Assembly (NCBI RefSeq): GCF_900141705.1
Contig: NZ_FQYM01000019.1
Coordinates: forward strand, 1 to 64,000
DNA from: Fibrobacter sp. UWP2
GTDB lineage: Bacteria; Fibrobacterota; Fibrobacteria; Fibrobacterales; Fibrobacteraceae
Reading direction: 5' to 3'
DNA length: 64,000 nt
This document shows positions 54,397 through 62,241 of this stretch, one piece after another; the stretch's first letter is position 1; each line of letters opens with the position of its first letter. The notes under the pieces were generated by a model, which worked only from the letters and a program-made list of their open reading frames with translations, ran no database searches and was not told the origin of the DNA. Made by a program: the position numbers and the translations under genes.

Positions 54397-54432
54397 AATA
54401 GTAATAAATTTCTTGAATTTAACAAGAACAAA

Positions 54433-55770
54433 CTATTTTGAGCCTTTCCCTTTACCAGAGAAGTAGTCCTGCTGGCGCGTTGCCCCCAAAACGGCATGCC
54501 ACAGCGTGCCGTTGGGGTCGATTTTTTTACGCTCGTTGACGGCGTATTCAATAGGAACGTGCGTAAACGCCCCGTGCATGCTTCCGACGACCATGTCGGT
54601 TTTGCCAGCCATGCCAGCGTGGACCGCACATTCGGCGAGCTGGAAGCAGAAAATGGCGTCGGTTCCCTTGGCGGGGATGCTCCGCACCATATAGCTCGGG
54701 TCAAAGTACTTGATGTTGATTTCTTTGCCCACTTCCTTGAAGTGCTCGTTGATTTTTTCGGTGAGGAACTCGCCGATGTCGTTTTTCAAGATGTTGCCGC
54801 TTGCGTCGCGACGTTCTTCCTGGTCTTTAAAGAGGTCTTGCCCGGCGCCTTCGGCAACGGCAATCACGGCGTGTGTCTTGCCGCTGCTGTAACGGCTCTC
54901 GAGTGCCTTGAACAAAGAATCTAGCGTGAACGGAACCTCGGGCACCAGGCAAAAATTCACTACCGTGGTGGCGAGGCTTGCGTAGGCGGCGATAAAGCCG
55001 GAGTCGCGCCCCATCAGCTTTACGAGGCCGAGCCCGTTAAAGGCGCCGTTGGCTTCGTTGTGGGCGCTGGTAATCACATCGGTTGCGCTCAGCACTGCGG
55101 TCTCGAAACCGAAGGTTCGGTCGATCAAGTTCAAGTCGTTGTCGATTGTTTTGGGGATGCCTATGATCGAGATTGGCTGTTTGCGCTTTTTGACTTCTTC
55201 GGCAATGGCGTGGGCGCCGCGGAGCGTGCCGTCACCACCTATGCAAAAGAGCATGTTGATGTTCAGGCGCATGAGCGTGTCTACCATGACGGCGGGGTCC
55301 TGCATGCCGCGGGAACTCCCGAGGATGGTGCCGCCGTCTTCTTGGATGGCGTCAACTACGTCGGGATTCAACACAATGGGGGCGTGCCCGTAGGAGGGGT
55401 TCAGGCCGCGGTATCCGTAAGGTATGCCAAAGATGTTCCTGACGCCGTAGTCGAACCAAAGCACTTGCACCAGGCCCTTGATCACGTTGTTCAGGCCGGG
55501 GCAAAGCCCTCCGCAAGTCACGATACCGGCACGGGTCCAGGCGGGGTCATGAAAGATGGTTTCGCGCGGACCGGCGGCCTCGAGGGAGGGCACATTGATA
55601 CCGTGCTTCAAAAACTTTTGGATACGTTGGACATCTGTCGTGAGGCTTACGCAGTCGGCGTCAGAGGCGAAGGGAATGCCCTTCATGGGGGACTTGAGTG
55701 TGCCTGTCCCGACAGTTTCAATGGATAGGTCGAACTTTTCTGGATTTTGCAGAATATCTTCTTGTGTCAT
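54433..55770 (-). CDS. 6-phosphofructokinase (ATP-type Gly, with Lys in the TIDND motif)
   Basis: A 445-residue enzyme of the group that includes PPi-dependent and long ATP-dependent phosphofructokinases. The nucleotide-site motif reads GGDGTLRGAHA, with the Gly that favours ATP over pyrophosphate, and the catalytic motif is PKTIDNDLNLIDRTFGF, with the Lys found in PPi enzymes and in some ATP enzymes such as that of trypanosomes. It catalyses fructose-6-phosphate to fructose-1,6-bisphosphate. It follows the histidine kinase gene by 30 nt and precedes the TPR-like gene, so it may belong to that transcription unit. Confidence 0.85.
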   Translation of the reverse strand: MTQEDILQNPEKFDLSIETVGTGTLKSPMKGIPFASDADCVSLTTDVQRIQKFLKHGINVPSLEAAGPRETIFHDPAWTRAGIVTCGGLCPGLNNVIKGLVQVLWFDYGVRNIFGIPYGYRGLNPSYGHAPIVLNPDVVDAIQEDGGTILGSSRGMQDPAVMVDTLMRLNINMLFCIGGDGTLRGAHAIAEEVKKRKQPISIIGIPKTIDNDLNLIDRTFGFETAVLSATDVITSAHNEANGAFNGLGLVKLMGRDSGFIAAYASLATTVVNFCLVPEVPFTLDSLFKALESRYSSGKTHAVIAVAEGAGQDLFKDQEERRDASGNILKNDIGEFLTEKINEHFKEVGKEINIKYFDPSYMVRSIPAKGTDAIFCFQLAECAVHAGMAGKTDMVVGSMHGAFTHVPIEYAVNERKKIDPNGTLWHAVLGATRQQDYFSGKGKGSK

Positions 55771-55800
55771 AGTCTACATCCTAAGTTGCAAAAGTCAAAA

Positions 55801-57612
55801 CTAAATGGACAATGGTGGGAAGTGGATCTTGGTGCGAAGCCCAGGGTTCGCGTTTTCCACCTCGATTCGCATGTTCGAGAGCGTGCAAAGTTTTTTCACC
55901 ATCGAAAGGCCGATGCCCGTGCCTTGCGTAGTTCGTGTCATCTCGTTTTCAACACGGTAAAATTCCTGGAAAACCTTCTTCATCTCGGACTGCGGGATGC
56001 CCGGACCGTAGTCGCGGACGGCGAGGTACACGTGGTCCACATCCAGGCGGAGCTCGATGACGATCATCTTGTAGTCGGCCTTTGCCGAGAACTTGAGCGA
56101 GTTGTCCACGAGGTTCGTCAAGATCTGCATAATGGCGTCGCGGTCCATCATGAGCTGGATGCTGTTTACTTCGGTGTCGCACGACACGGTAAGTGAGAAT
56201 CCATGGTCCTCGATGTTCTTAGTGTACATCGTCACAAAGTCGTCGAGTACCGCCTTGGGCCTGTCTTTTTTGATGTTTGCTGTCCAGCGGTTTCCATCGA
56301 GTTTGGAGAGGTTCAGTACATTTTGAATGAGACGCGTGAGCCGGTCGGATTCGCTTGCGATTTGCGAATACTTTTGCATGCGTTTTTCGTCGGTCATCTT
56401 GCCGCTGCTCATTTGCAAAAGTTCAGCACTCATCTTGATGGCGGTTAACGGCGTCTTGAGCTCGTGGCTCACAGCCGAAATAAAGTCCTGGCGCTTTTTT
56501 GCCATTTCCACTTCGCTTTGCGTGAGGCGGTAGATGGCGATGAGGCCGCCGCCGAGCACAAACAGCACCACTATGCCAAGGAACAGCAAAAAGACGCTGC
56601 TGGTGAGGTTGCTGCTCTTTTTCATGTACATGGTCAAGTAAATTTTGTTGAGCGGGGGCATGAGGGGGACCGAGAGAATCTTGGTCGAGTAGTCGGGCCT
56701 GCCGAACATGAGCAGATCCTCTTGCGCGGTCGAGAAGCCGAGAACCAGGTCTTTTTCGAGCGGGTAGAATTGCGTTTCGTTTTTGACGAGGTTGCTCAGG
56801 TATATGCGGAGGTTTACTACATAGCCTTGCACAAAGAGCTCGCTGCCACGGCGCACGTTACGGAAGAACACGACGTACTGGTTGTTGAATACCGCTTGGA
56901 ATGGTTCTATTTCGACTTCCTTTGCCCTGGGCAGGTCGCCCAATGAAAAGTCCAGCGTGTCGGTCTTCATGAGTTCGGCATTAAAGGCGAACGATTCCAT
57001 TTCGGAAGTTTGTTCAAAACGGTTGATGCGGCCAGTCTTCTTTTTCTTGCTTTTTGTGTTGTTGCGAATTTTGGGGTCGTGTTTGTACACACGGTCAATA
57101 ACGGTCTCCACGGAATCGCGCGGTTGTGCGTTTGCTTCAATCCCCTCGTTTCGAACACCGAGTTCGTCAAGGATGTTGTTGATCTTGAAGCGCACTTCTT
57201 CGCGCTTGGTTCGCTCGGCAGGGGAAATCTGTTCCAGTAGGATTTCGCCGAATCTTCCTTCGGGCAAAAACGGCGTGCGGAGCGAGTTGTCGGGGGCAAG
57301 CTGGAAGTGCCCGATGAGACCGGCGTACTGGCTTGTGATGGGGTAGTCCACCAGTTCCGAGAGTGTATTTTCTTCGCCGCCAATGACCTGGATGGTGCGG
57401 ATGAACCCGTACTCCGAGTATGAACGTTTGTCCTCAATGGCGAGGTCCTTCGCAATTTGCTGGTTCAGCGTGTTGGCGACGAACATAGCATGACCCTGGT
57501 ACAAGGAGTTTGTACCGAGTTCCAACTGCGAATACGCCTGGTAGAGGAGAACTACCAGGGGTAAGGCGATGACAGCAAAGATTGCTGCGAATATTAGGTG
57601 GATTTTGCGCAT
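55801..57612 (-). CDS. Sensor histidine kinase
   Basis: A 603-residue inner-membrane kinase. TM1 spans residues 5-26, a large periplasmic sensor region follows to about residue 345, and TM2 lies at about 346-367 (VFLLFLGIVVLFVLGGGLIA). The HisKA box SAVSHELKTPLTAIKMSAEL is at about residue 395, then N-box LTNLVDNSLKFS, G1 DYGPGIP and G2 GTGIGLSMVKKLC. The Asp- and Arg-rich periplasmic domain is not recognised. Its start overlaps the response-regulator gene by 19 nt, so the two form a two-component pair. Confidence 0.93.
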   Translation of the reverse strand: MRKIHLIFAAIFAVIALPLVVLLYQAYSQLELGTNSLYQGHAMFVANTLNQQIAKDLAIEDKRSYSEYGFIRTIQVIGGEENTLSELVDYPITSQYAGLIGHFQLAPDNSLRTPFLPEGRFGEILLEQISPAERTKREEVRFKINNILDELGVRNEGIEANAQPRDSVETVIDRVYKHDPKIRNNTKSKKKKTGRINRFEQTSEMESFAFNAELMKTDTLDFSLGDLPRAKEVEIEPFQAVFNNQYVVFFRNVRRGSELFVQGYVVNLRIYLSNLVKNETQFYPLEKDLVLGFSTAQEDLLMFGRPDYSTKILSVPLMPPLNKIYLTMYMKKSSNLTSSVFLLFLGIVVLFVLGGGLIAIYRLTQSEVEMAKKRQDFISAVSHELKTPLTAIKMSAELLQMSSGKMTDEKRMQKYSQIASESDRLTRLIQNVLNLSKLDGNRWTANIKKDRPKAVLDDFVTMYTKNIEDHGFSLTVSCDTEVNSIQLMMDRDAIMQILTNLVDNSLKFSAKADYKMIVIELRLDVDHVYLAVRDYGPGIPQSEMKKVFQEFYRVENEMTRTTQGTGIGLSMVKKLCTLSNMRIEVENANPGLRTKIHFPPLSI

Positions 57613-58322
57613 TCAGGTGCGGAACGCATCTGGTAGCCTTCGCCACGGAACGTGACCAAGAGCTTCGGGTGCGCAGGATCGTCTTCGATCTTCTTGCGGA
57701 GCTTGGTGATGTGGATGTCAACGGTACGGGTGTCGACCGATTCGGCATTCTCGTAACCCCAGACCTTGCGGAGCAGTTCGGCGCGCGGTACGGCGTGGTC
57801 ACGGTTGTTCCACAGGTATTCGAGGATTTCAATCTCCTTGCGAGTGAAAGCGAGTTCTTCTTTACCGCGGGTGCCGGTGTATTCGCGGAAGTTCACGCGG
57901 AGATTGCCTGCGGCGAGTTTGCCCTCGTTCTCGAGGGACTGGCGGCTACGGCGGAGCACAGCCTCGATGCGGGCGAGGAGCATGGGCACGGAGAACGGCT
58001 TCGGGATGTAGTCGTCGGCGCCGAACTTGAGACCGTTGATAATGTCTTCGTCGGCATTCTTGGCCGAGAGGATGATGATGGGGAGGCTTCTGTCTTTTTC
58101 GCGAATCTTGTCGCAAACGGTAAAGCCGTCCATGCCCGGGAGCATCAAGTCAAGGAGAACAAGGCCGTATTGACCGGAGAGCGCTTCGGTAAGGCCGCTC
58201 TCGCCATCGGCCACGTGTTTGACAGAGTAACCATTCAGTTCGCAGAGGTCCACGAGACCTTCGGCAATGGCGATTTCGTCTTCGATAATGAGAATGCTAG
58301 TGCTGCTAGTGTTTTGTGCCAT
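57594..58322 (-). CDS. Response regulator, OmpR/PhoB family
   Basis: A 242-residue transcription factor. ATG 58322 (MAQNTSSTSILIIEDEIAIA) is chosen; the frame extends upstream into the barrel-protein gene but lacks coding character. The receiver domain has acidic DE at about 14-15 (IEDE), phosphoacceptor Asp in LVLLDLMLPGMDGF and Lys in the FGADDYIPKPFS region. The C-terminal winged helix has AELLRKVWGYEN and VDTRTVDIHITKLRKKIEDD, typical of OmpR proteins. Overlaps the kinase gene by 19 nt and lies 25 nt below the barrel-protein gene. Confidence 0.94.
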   Translation of the reverse strand: MAQNTSSTSILIIEDEIAIAEGLVDLCELNGYSVKHVADGESGLTEALSGQYGLVLLDLMLPGMDGFTVCDKIREKDRSLPIIILSAKNADEDIINGLKFGADDYIPKPFSVPMLLARIEAVLRRSRQSLENEGKLAAGNLRVNFREYTGTRGKEELAFTRKEIEILEYLWNNRDHAVPRAELLRKVWGYENAESVDTRTVDIHITKLRKKIEDDPAHPKLLVTFRGEGYQMRSAPECAKST

Positions 58323-58347
58323 TTTATGTTGTTCCTTTGAAACTTGA

Positions 58348-59184
58348 TTAGATTGCGAGACCGCCGCCGAGTTCAACAGCCATGTTGCCACTGCTGAATT
58401 CTTCGGGATAGTCGCCGCCAATGTAGTACTTGAAGTTCGAGTAGATGGCGATGGGGATAATCGGGAGTTTGAAGCGAGCTCCCACGAGGATGTGTCCGCC
58501 GACGCTGGTTTTGAGTCCTTCTTTCAAAGCCTGGTCCTGTACGCGCTGCTTCATGGTGTCGCCAAGTCCGTTGACCTTGGGCTGGAGTTCGAGCATCTTG
58601 GCTTGGATTGCCTCGGCGTCAAGACCTTCGGTGTTCTGCAAGCCGGCGATTTCCTGGATAAGTCCTGCAATTTCCGGGTCGTCCACCAGTGCGCTCACAA
58701 AGCCCTGGTTCAACACGAAGGAATTTGCATGGATGGAGAGGCCGCCACCAATATAGGGTCGAATGATGGGAAGCATCGTGAAGGGGTAGGTGATTGAAAT
58801 GTCGCCCGTCATGGTGACGAATTTCGGGTTGGCCTTGCCAAACGGGGTTCCGCCAATTTCAATTTCGAGGGGGAGTTCCTGATATGTTCCGTTTGTGGGA
58901 TCCTTTACCCAGAGGCTAGCATCGTACGAGCCGAACTGGAAGTTCAACGTACCTTCAATGTCAATGATGGGGAGCAGGTCAACCCACAGCTTGAAACCAA
59001 AACCTTGCATGGTTCCGTCAAAACCTTCGTGGCTGAACTTGAGATTTTCGGCCACTTTTTGCGGGGTGGAGGCTGCGTCCAACTTGCTGCCAAAGCTCGG
59101 GGAGTAGTGCGCGCCAATGCCAATGATGGCGAACGACTGGCTCGCGAGCAAAGCGGCCGCGGCAATCAAAACCTTGAAATTCAT
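58348..59184 (-). CDS. Outer-membrane beta-barrel protein of unknown function
   Basis: A 278-residue protein with signal peptide MNFKVLIAAAALLASQSFA and a strand-rich mature part in which glycine and aromatic residues alternate. A helical insertion (about residues 170-230, including NTEGLDAEAIQAKMLELQPK) interrupts the barrel. It ends MAVELGGGLAI. It heads the run that continues with the two-component pair (25 nt gap), so the barrel protein may be regulated by or sense for it. Family not recognised. An AAGGAGAGAT ribosome-binding site precedes ATG. Confidence 0.7.
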   Translation of the reverse strand: MNFKVLIAAAALLASQSFAIIGIGAHYSPSFGSKLDAASTPQKVAENLKFSHEGFDGTMQGFGFKLWVDLLPIIDIEGTLNFQFGSYDASLWVKDPTNGTYQELPLEIEIGGTPFGKANPKFVTMTGDISITYPFTMLPIIRPYIGGGLSIHANSFVLNQGFVSALVDDPEIAGLIQEIAGLQNTEGLDAEAIQAKMLELQPKVNGLGDTMKQRVQDQALKEGLKTSVGGHILVGARFKLPIIPIAIYSNFKYYIGGDYPEEFSSGNMAVELGGGLAI

Positions 59185-59276
59185 AAATCTCTCCTTGGTA
59201 AAACTCGTGTGTTGAAACTACATAAAAAAAAGCAAAAAGGCACGCCCTGATTCTTGAAAAAACAACTTTTTAACGG

Positions 59277-59301
59277 AAAAAAGCGTGCCGAAGCACGCTT
59301 G
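59277..59301 (-). terminator. Terminator of the COG3014-like lipoprotein gene
   Basis: AAGCGTGC-TTCG-GCACGCTT on the minus strand, followed by a T-tract; a TTCG tetraloop. It separates this gene from the barrel/two-component run. Confidence 0.9.
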
Positions 59302-59355
59302 TTTCTAAATGTTTGCGGTAGTTCGCCCGAAAGTCGCTTTGAGCCCGCCTCGGTC

Positions 59356-60750
59356 TTACTTGATGGCCGGGATGATGAGGAACACCTTTTGGCCTTTTTT
59401 CACAGGGATCTTGTCGAAGTTGTAGACGCCGACAGTCTCTCCATGCGAACCTTGGGCGGCGACGCTCACGCTGTGGCTGCCAGGTTCTACAGGCATACGG
59501 GTCATGTAGAAGGAGTTGGGGAGGAAGAGCCCCACGCGGAGGTCCGCCTGCTCCAGCTGGCCTTGAGCCACATCGACGCCGATGTTCTTGATGAGGTCAA
59601 AGATGCCGTTGCCGGTGTTGGTCGCCTGTTTTGCCTTTTGGGCGGCGATGGTGCGCGTAATGACGCGGATCGCGGTGCGTGTGATGGTCGAAGTCTTTTC
59701 GTCTTCCATGTTGCGCTTGAGCTCGTCGTCCACCGCCATCACCTTTTCGGGCTTAATGCGGGTTTTGCCGTCGAGGCTCACCTCGAACTTGCTTACACGG
59801 CTGTGGTGGTCGCGGACTTCGGGGAGAGCGAACCCGATGTGGAAAGTCTCGCTCCCGGCTCCCGGGACTATCGGCGCTACGAGAGTGAAGCTGGTCCTGT
59901 TGCCGGTCTCGCCGTCCTTGTAGTAAAGGTTCATCACCCCGCCTGAGATGAACGTGCCGGAGAGGTACATCTCGCCGAGGATGGGGCTGTGGCCCGCATA
60001 GCCAATGACGATAATCTCCTGGCCCAGTTCCTGCACGGCGGTCGCCTTGGGCGTGCTGGCAAGTTCTGGCTTGTTCAGTGCGCGAATGTCGTCTTCGCGG
60101 TCCATGCGGCGCAAGCTCTCGGTAACGAACTCGAACACCTCTTTGGGGACGCCCATCTTACTCTCGTCGTAGGCCTTAATCGCCTTGTAATACGAGATGG
60201 CGGCATCGTCCTTCTCGCCGTCCAGGTCGTAGACTAGCGCCGAGAGGTAGCGCAAAAAGCCGTTGTCGTTTACTTTGTCCTGATCCTTTTGGTACAGGGC
60301 GTTCATCGCAATTTGCGAACGCTTGACTTCAACGAGGGCCCCGTCCAAGTCGGCCTTGGCGAGATAGTTCAGTATTTGCAACTGGTACAAAGTCAAGAGC
60401 TCAAAGGGTCTGGCGCGGTACGGGCGCACGTTGTCGTTGGTTAGCAGCGCGGCGGCCTCGTTCGTGACGGATTTCGTATAAAGGTCCTCGTAGATTTTTT
60501 CGGCCTTCGCGAAATTCTTGATGCTCTCGTCAAAGTTCCTGTTGTAGTGGTGCAAAACGCCTAGGTCGTAGTAGTAAAGGAACTCGCTGTTGGAACCGTA
60601 AAGGTCTTCCTTTTGGTCCTTCACTTCGGCAATGGTGGCGTCGAAGCCTTTTTTTTCGAGTGTTGGGGCCAAGGTCTCATAACGCGTCATGGACTTGTTG
60701 GCGCACGACGCCAACAGGAATGCGGTAAACAACAGGAATATCCGTTTCAT
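59356..60750 (-). CDS. Lipoprotein, COG3014-like, of unknown function
   Basis: A 464-residue protein with a lipoprotein signal; the lipobox is LLASC with Cys at residue 16. The N-terminal half is helical with repeat-like segments (HYNRNFDESIKNFAKAEKIY), the C-terminal half is strand-rich and ends VFLIIPAIK. It resembles an uncharacterised family often encoded next to LpoB. Its position 89 nt below lpoB on the same strand supports that. Role likely in the envelope; no catalytic motif seen. Confidence 0.75.
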   Translation of the reverse strand: MKRIFLLFTAFLLASCANKSMTRYETLAPTLEKKGFDATIAEVKDQKEDLYGSNSEFLYYYDLGVLHHYNRNFDESIKNFAKAEKIYEDLYTKSVTNEAAALLTNDNVRPYRARPFELLTLYQLQILNYLAKADLDGALVEVKRSQIAMNALYQKDQDKVNDNGFLRYLSALVYDLDGEKDDAAISYYKAIKAYDESKMGVPKEVFEFVTESLRRMDREDDIRALNKPELASTPKATAVQELGQEIIVIGYAGHSPILGEMYLSGTFISGGVMNLYYKDGETGNRTSFTLVAPIVPGAGSETFHIGFALPEVRDHHSRVSKFEVSLDGKTRIKPEKVMAVDDELKRNMEDEKTSTITRTAIRVITRTIAAQKAKQATNTGNGIFDLIKNIGVDVAQGQLEQADLRVGLFLPNSFYMTRMPVEPGSHSVSVAAQGSHGETVGVYNFDKIPVKKGQKVFLIIPAIK

Positions 60751-60839
60751 AGCGTTGTCCTAGATTGCGGAGGTGGGGTATTACCCTTTGCCCCATTCTA
60801 CATTACACATTTCACACTACACATTGCAGTGCAGGTGCT

Positions 60840-61448
60840 TTACATCTTCACGCTGGACTGGGACACGTACTTCTTGATCTTCTTGTCGCCGATCCAAACC
60901 TTCTTGTGGCTCTGGATGTCAGTGAGTTCCATGTCGACCTGGTAGTAGATGACCTGTTCGCCACCTTCCTGGTCCACGATGGAGTTGAGCGTGCCGGTGA
61001 GCATGAGGTCGGCGCCGATTTCTTGACCGGCGTCCTTGCGGGTCTCTTCGGTGGCGTTGCCGGCCTGGCTTGCGAGCTCGTCACGGAGTTCGGTGCGTTC
61101 CTCGGCATTTGCCACAAAGTCGGCCTTGCCGCTGTTGATGAGGGCGCGTTCAATGTCCTTGATGAACGTCTCCACGTTGATGTGTTCGTGGCTCTTGTTG
61201 CGGACCTTGCCAATCACCACGGTCGGGACCTGGCCGTTCTTTTGCTGGAGCATGGTCTGGTACCACGGACGGTTGAGGCAGTCGGTAATCATTTCGTCCG
61301 CGACGAGGCGGGAGTCGGTATCGTTCCAAGCGCCAGAGAGGTCGGTGACGGAGTTGGAGTCAATGCGGGAAACCTTCTTGCCGCCGCTGGAGCAGCCGAC
61401 GAGGAAGGCGAGAGAGGCGCAAAGGCAGAGTGTCCAAATCTTAGACAT
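60840..61448 (-). CDS. lpoB: Penicillin-binding protein activator LpoB-like lipoprotein
   Basis: A 202-residue outer-membrane lipoprotein; the lipobox is FLVGC (Cys at residue 19). Mature-part motifs match LpoB: DSRLVADEMITDCLNRPWYQ, VPTVVIGKVRNKSHEHINVE, and LTDIQSHKKVWIGDKKIKKY near the end. In E. coli LpoB activates the peptidoglycan synthase PBP1b from the outer membrane. Whether the partner exists here is unknown. Lies downstream of the PEGA gene, separated by a hairpin terminator, and upstream of the COG3014-like gene. Confidence 0.82.
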   Translation of the reverse strand: MSKIWTLCLCASLAFLVGCSSGGKKVSRIDSNSVTDLSGAWNDTDSRLVADEMITDCLNRPWYQTMLQQKNGQVPTVVIGKVRNKSHEHINVETFIKDIERALINSGKADFVANAEERTELRDELASQAGNATEETRKDAGQEIGADLMLTGTLNSIVDQEGGEQVIYYQVDMELTDIQSHKKVWIGDKKIKKYVSQSSVKM

Positions 61449-61492
61449 GATGATTCTCCTGTTTTGAATTTAATTACATGTAAATATTAGTT

Positions 61493-61523
61493 AAAAAAGG
61501 CCCTCCGGGGGAGGGTCTTTTTT
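61493..61523 (-). terminator. Bidirectional terminator between the PEGA and lpoB genes
   Basis: GGCCCTCC and GGAGGGTC arms, GGG loop, flanked by A- and T-tracts. It lies 41 nt below the PEGA stop and above lpoB. Confidence 0.85.
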
Positions 61524-61563
61524 AATTGCGGCTCAAACACCGGCAGAAGTGCCGTGTGGGCTG

Positions 61564-62100
61564 TTATTTTTTCTTCTTGCCCGAGGTGGCGTCAAGCTCG
61601 ATTTCGACAGTCTCTTCGCCTTTCACGGTCACGAGAGTTTCGGCAGACTTGCGGTTGGAGCATTCGGCACGCACCACGTGGTCGCCAGCATCCAGGTTGT
61701 GGATGGTGAGCGGAGCGCCGTCGGTCTTGTCGGCCTGGTCGCCATCGACGAAGATGATGCACTTGCCCGGCTTGGTCGAGACCTTGATGTGACCCTTCGG
61801 GATCTTGGTACCGAAGTCGAAGGTGTTGCGCTTGTCGTTACCCGGCCAAACGTTCACGCGCTGGTTCACCAGTTCGTAACCCTGGTCAATCACCACGAGA
61901 GTCTGGCGGCCCGACTTGACGCTCAAGTTTTCAATGGGGCTCTTGCCGAGATTCTCGCCGCCCAGGTAGACTTCGCTGTTAGGCGGGTTGGTAATGATGT
62001 TGACAACGGCCGGCTTGCCGCGCGGAGGTGGGTCGTCGTCAGCGACGGCGGCGGTAAAGAGGAATGCCACCATGAGGGCAAAAACATAGAGCTTTTTCAT
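61564..62100 (-). CDS. Exported PEGA-domain protein
   Basis: A 178-residue protein with signal peptide MKKLYVFALMVAFLFTAAVA and two PEGA-like beta-sandwich domains: the first has VVNIITNPPNSEVYLGGENL and the second GHIKVSTKPGKCIIFVDGDQ. The C-terminal Lys-rich tail is short. PEGA domains occur in envelope and S-layer-associated proteins and their function is generally unclear. Divergent from the ABC-class ATPase gene across a 141-nt intergenic region; separated from lpoB by a terminator. Confidence 0.82.
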   Translation of the reverse strand: MKKLYVFALMVAFLFTAAVADDDPPPRGKPAVVNIITNPPNSEVYLGGENLGKSPIENLSVKSGRQTLVVIDQGYELVNQRVNVWPGNDKRNTFDFGTKIPKGHIKVSTKPGKCIIFVDGDQADKTDGAPLTIHNLDAGDHVVRAECSNRKSAETLVTVKGEETVEIELDATSGKKKK

Positions 62101-62241
62101 TGAGTACTCCTATTTTGTTTGTACACTTAAAATAATGTCCAAAATGGAATTTAATTCTTTTTTTTGTCGGTGGGTATTAAAATGCCGAAAAAAGTCTGTA
62201 AAAACGTGCGAAATCCATTGCCGATTTGCTAAACTTTGAAC

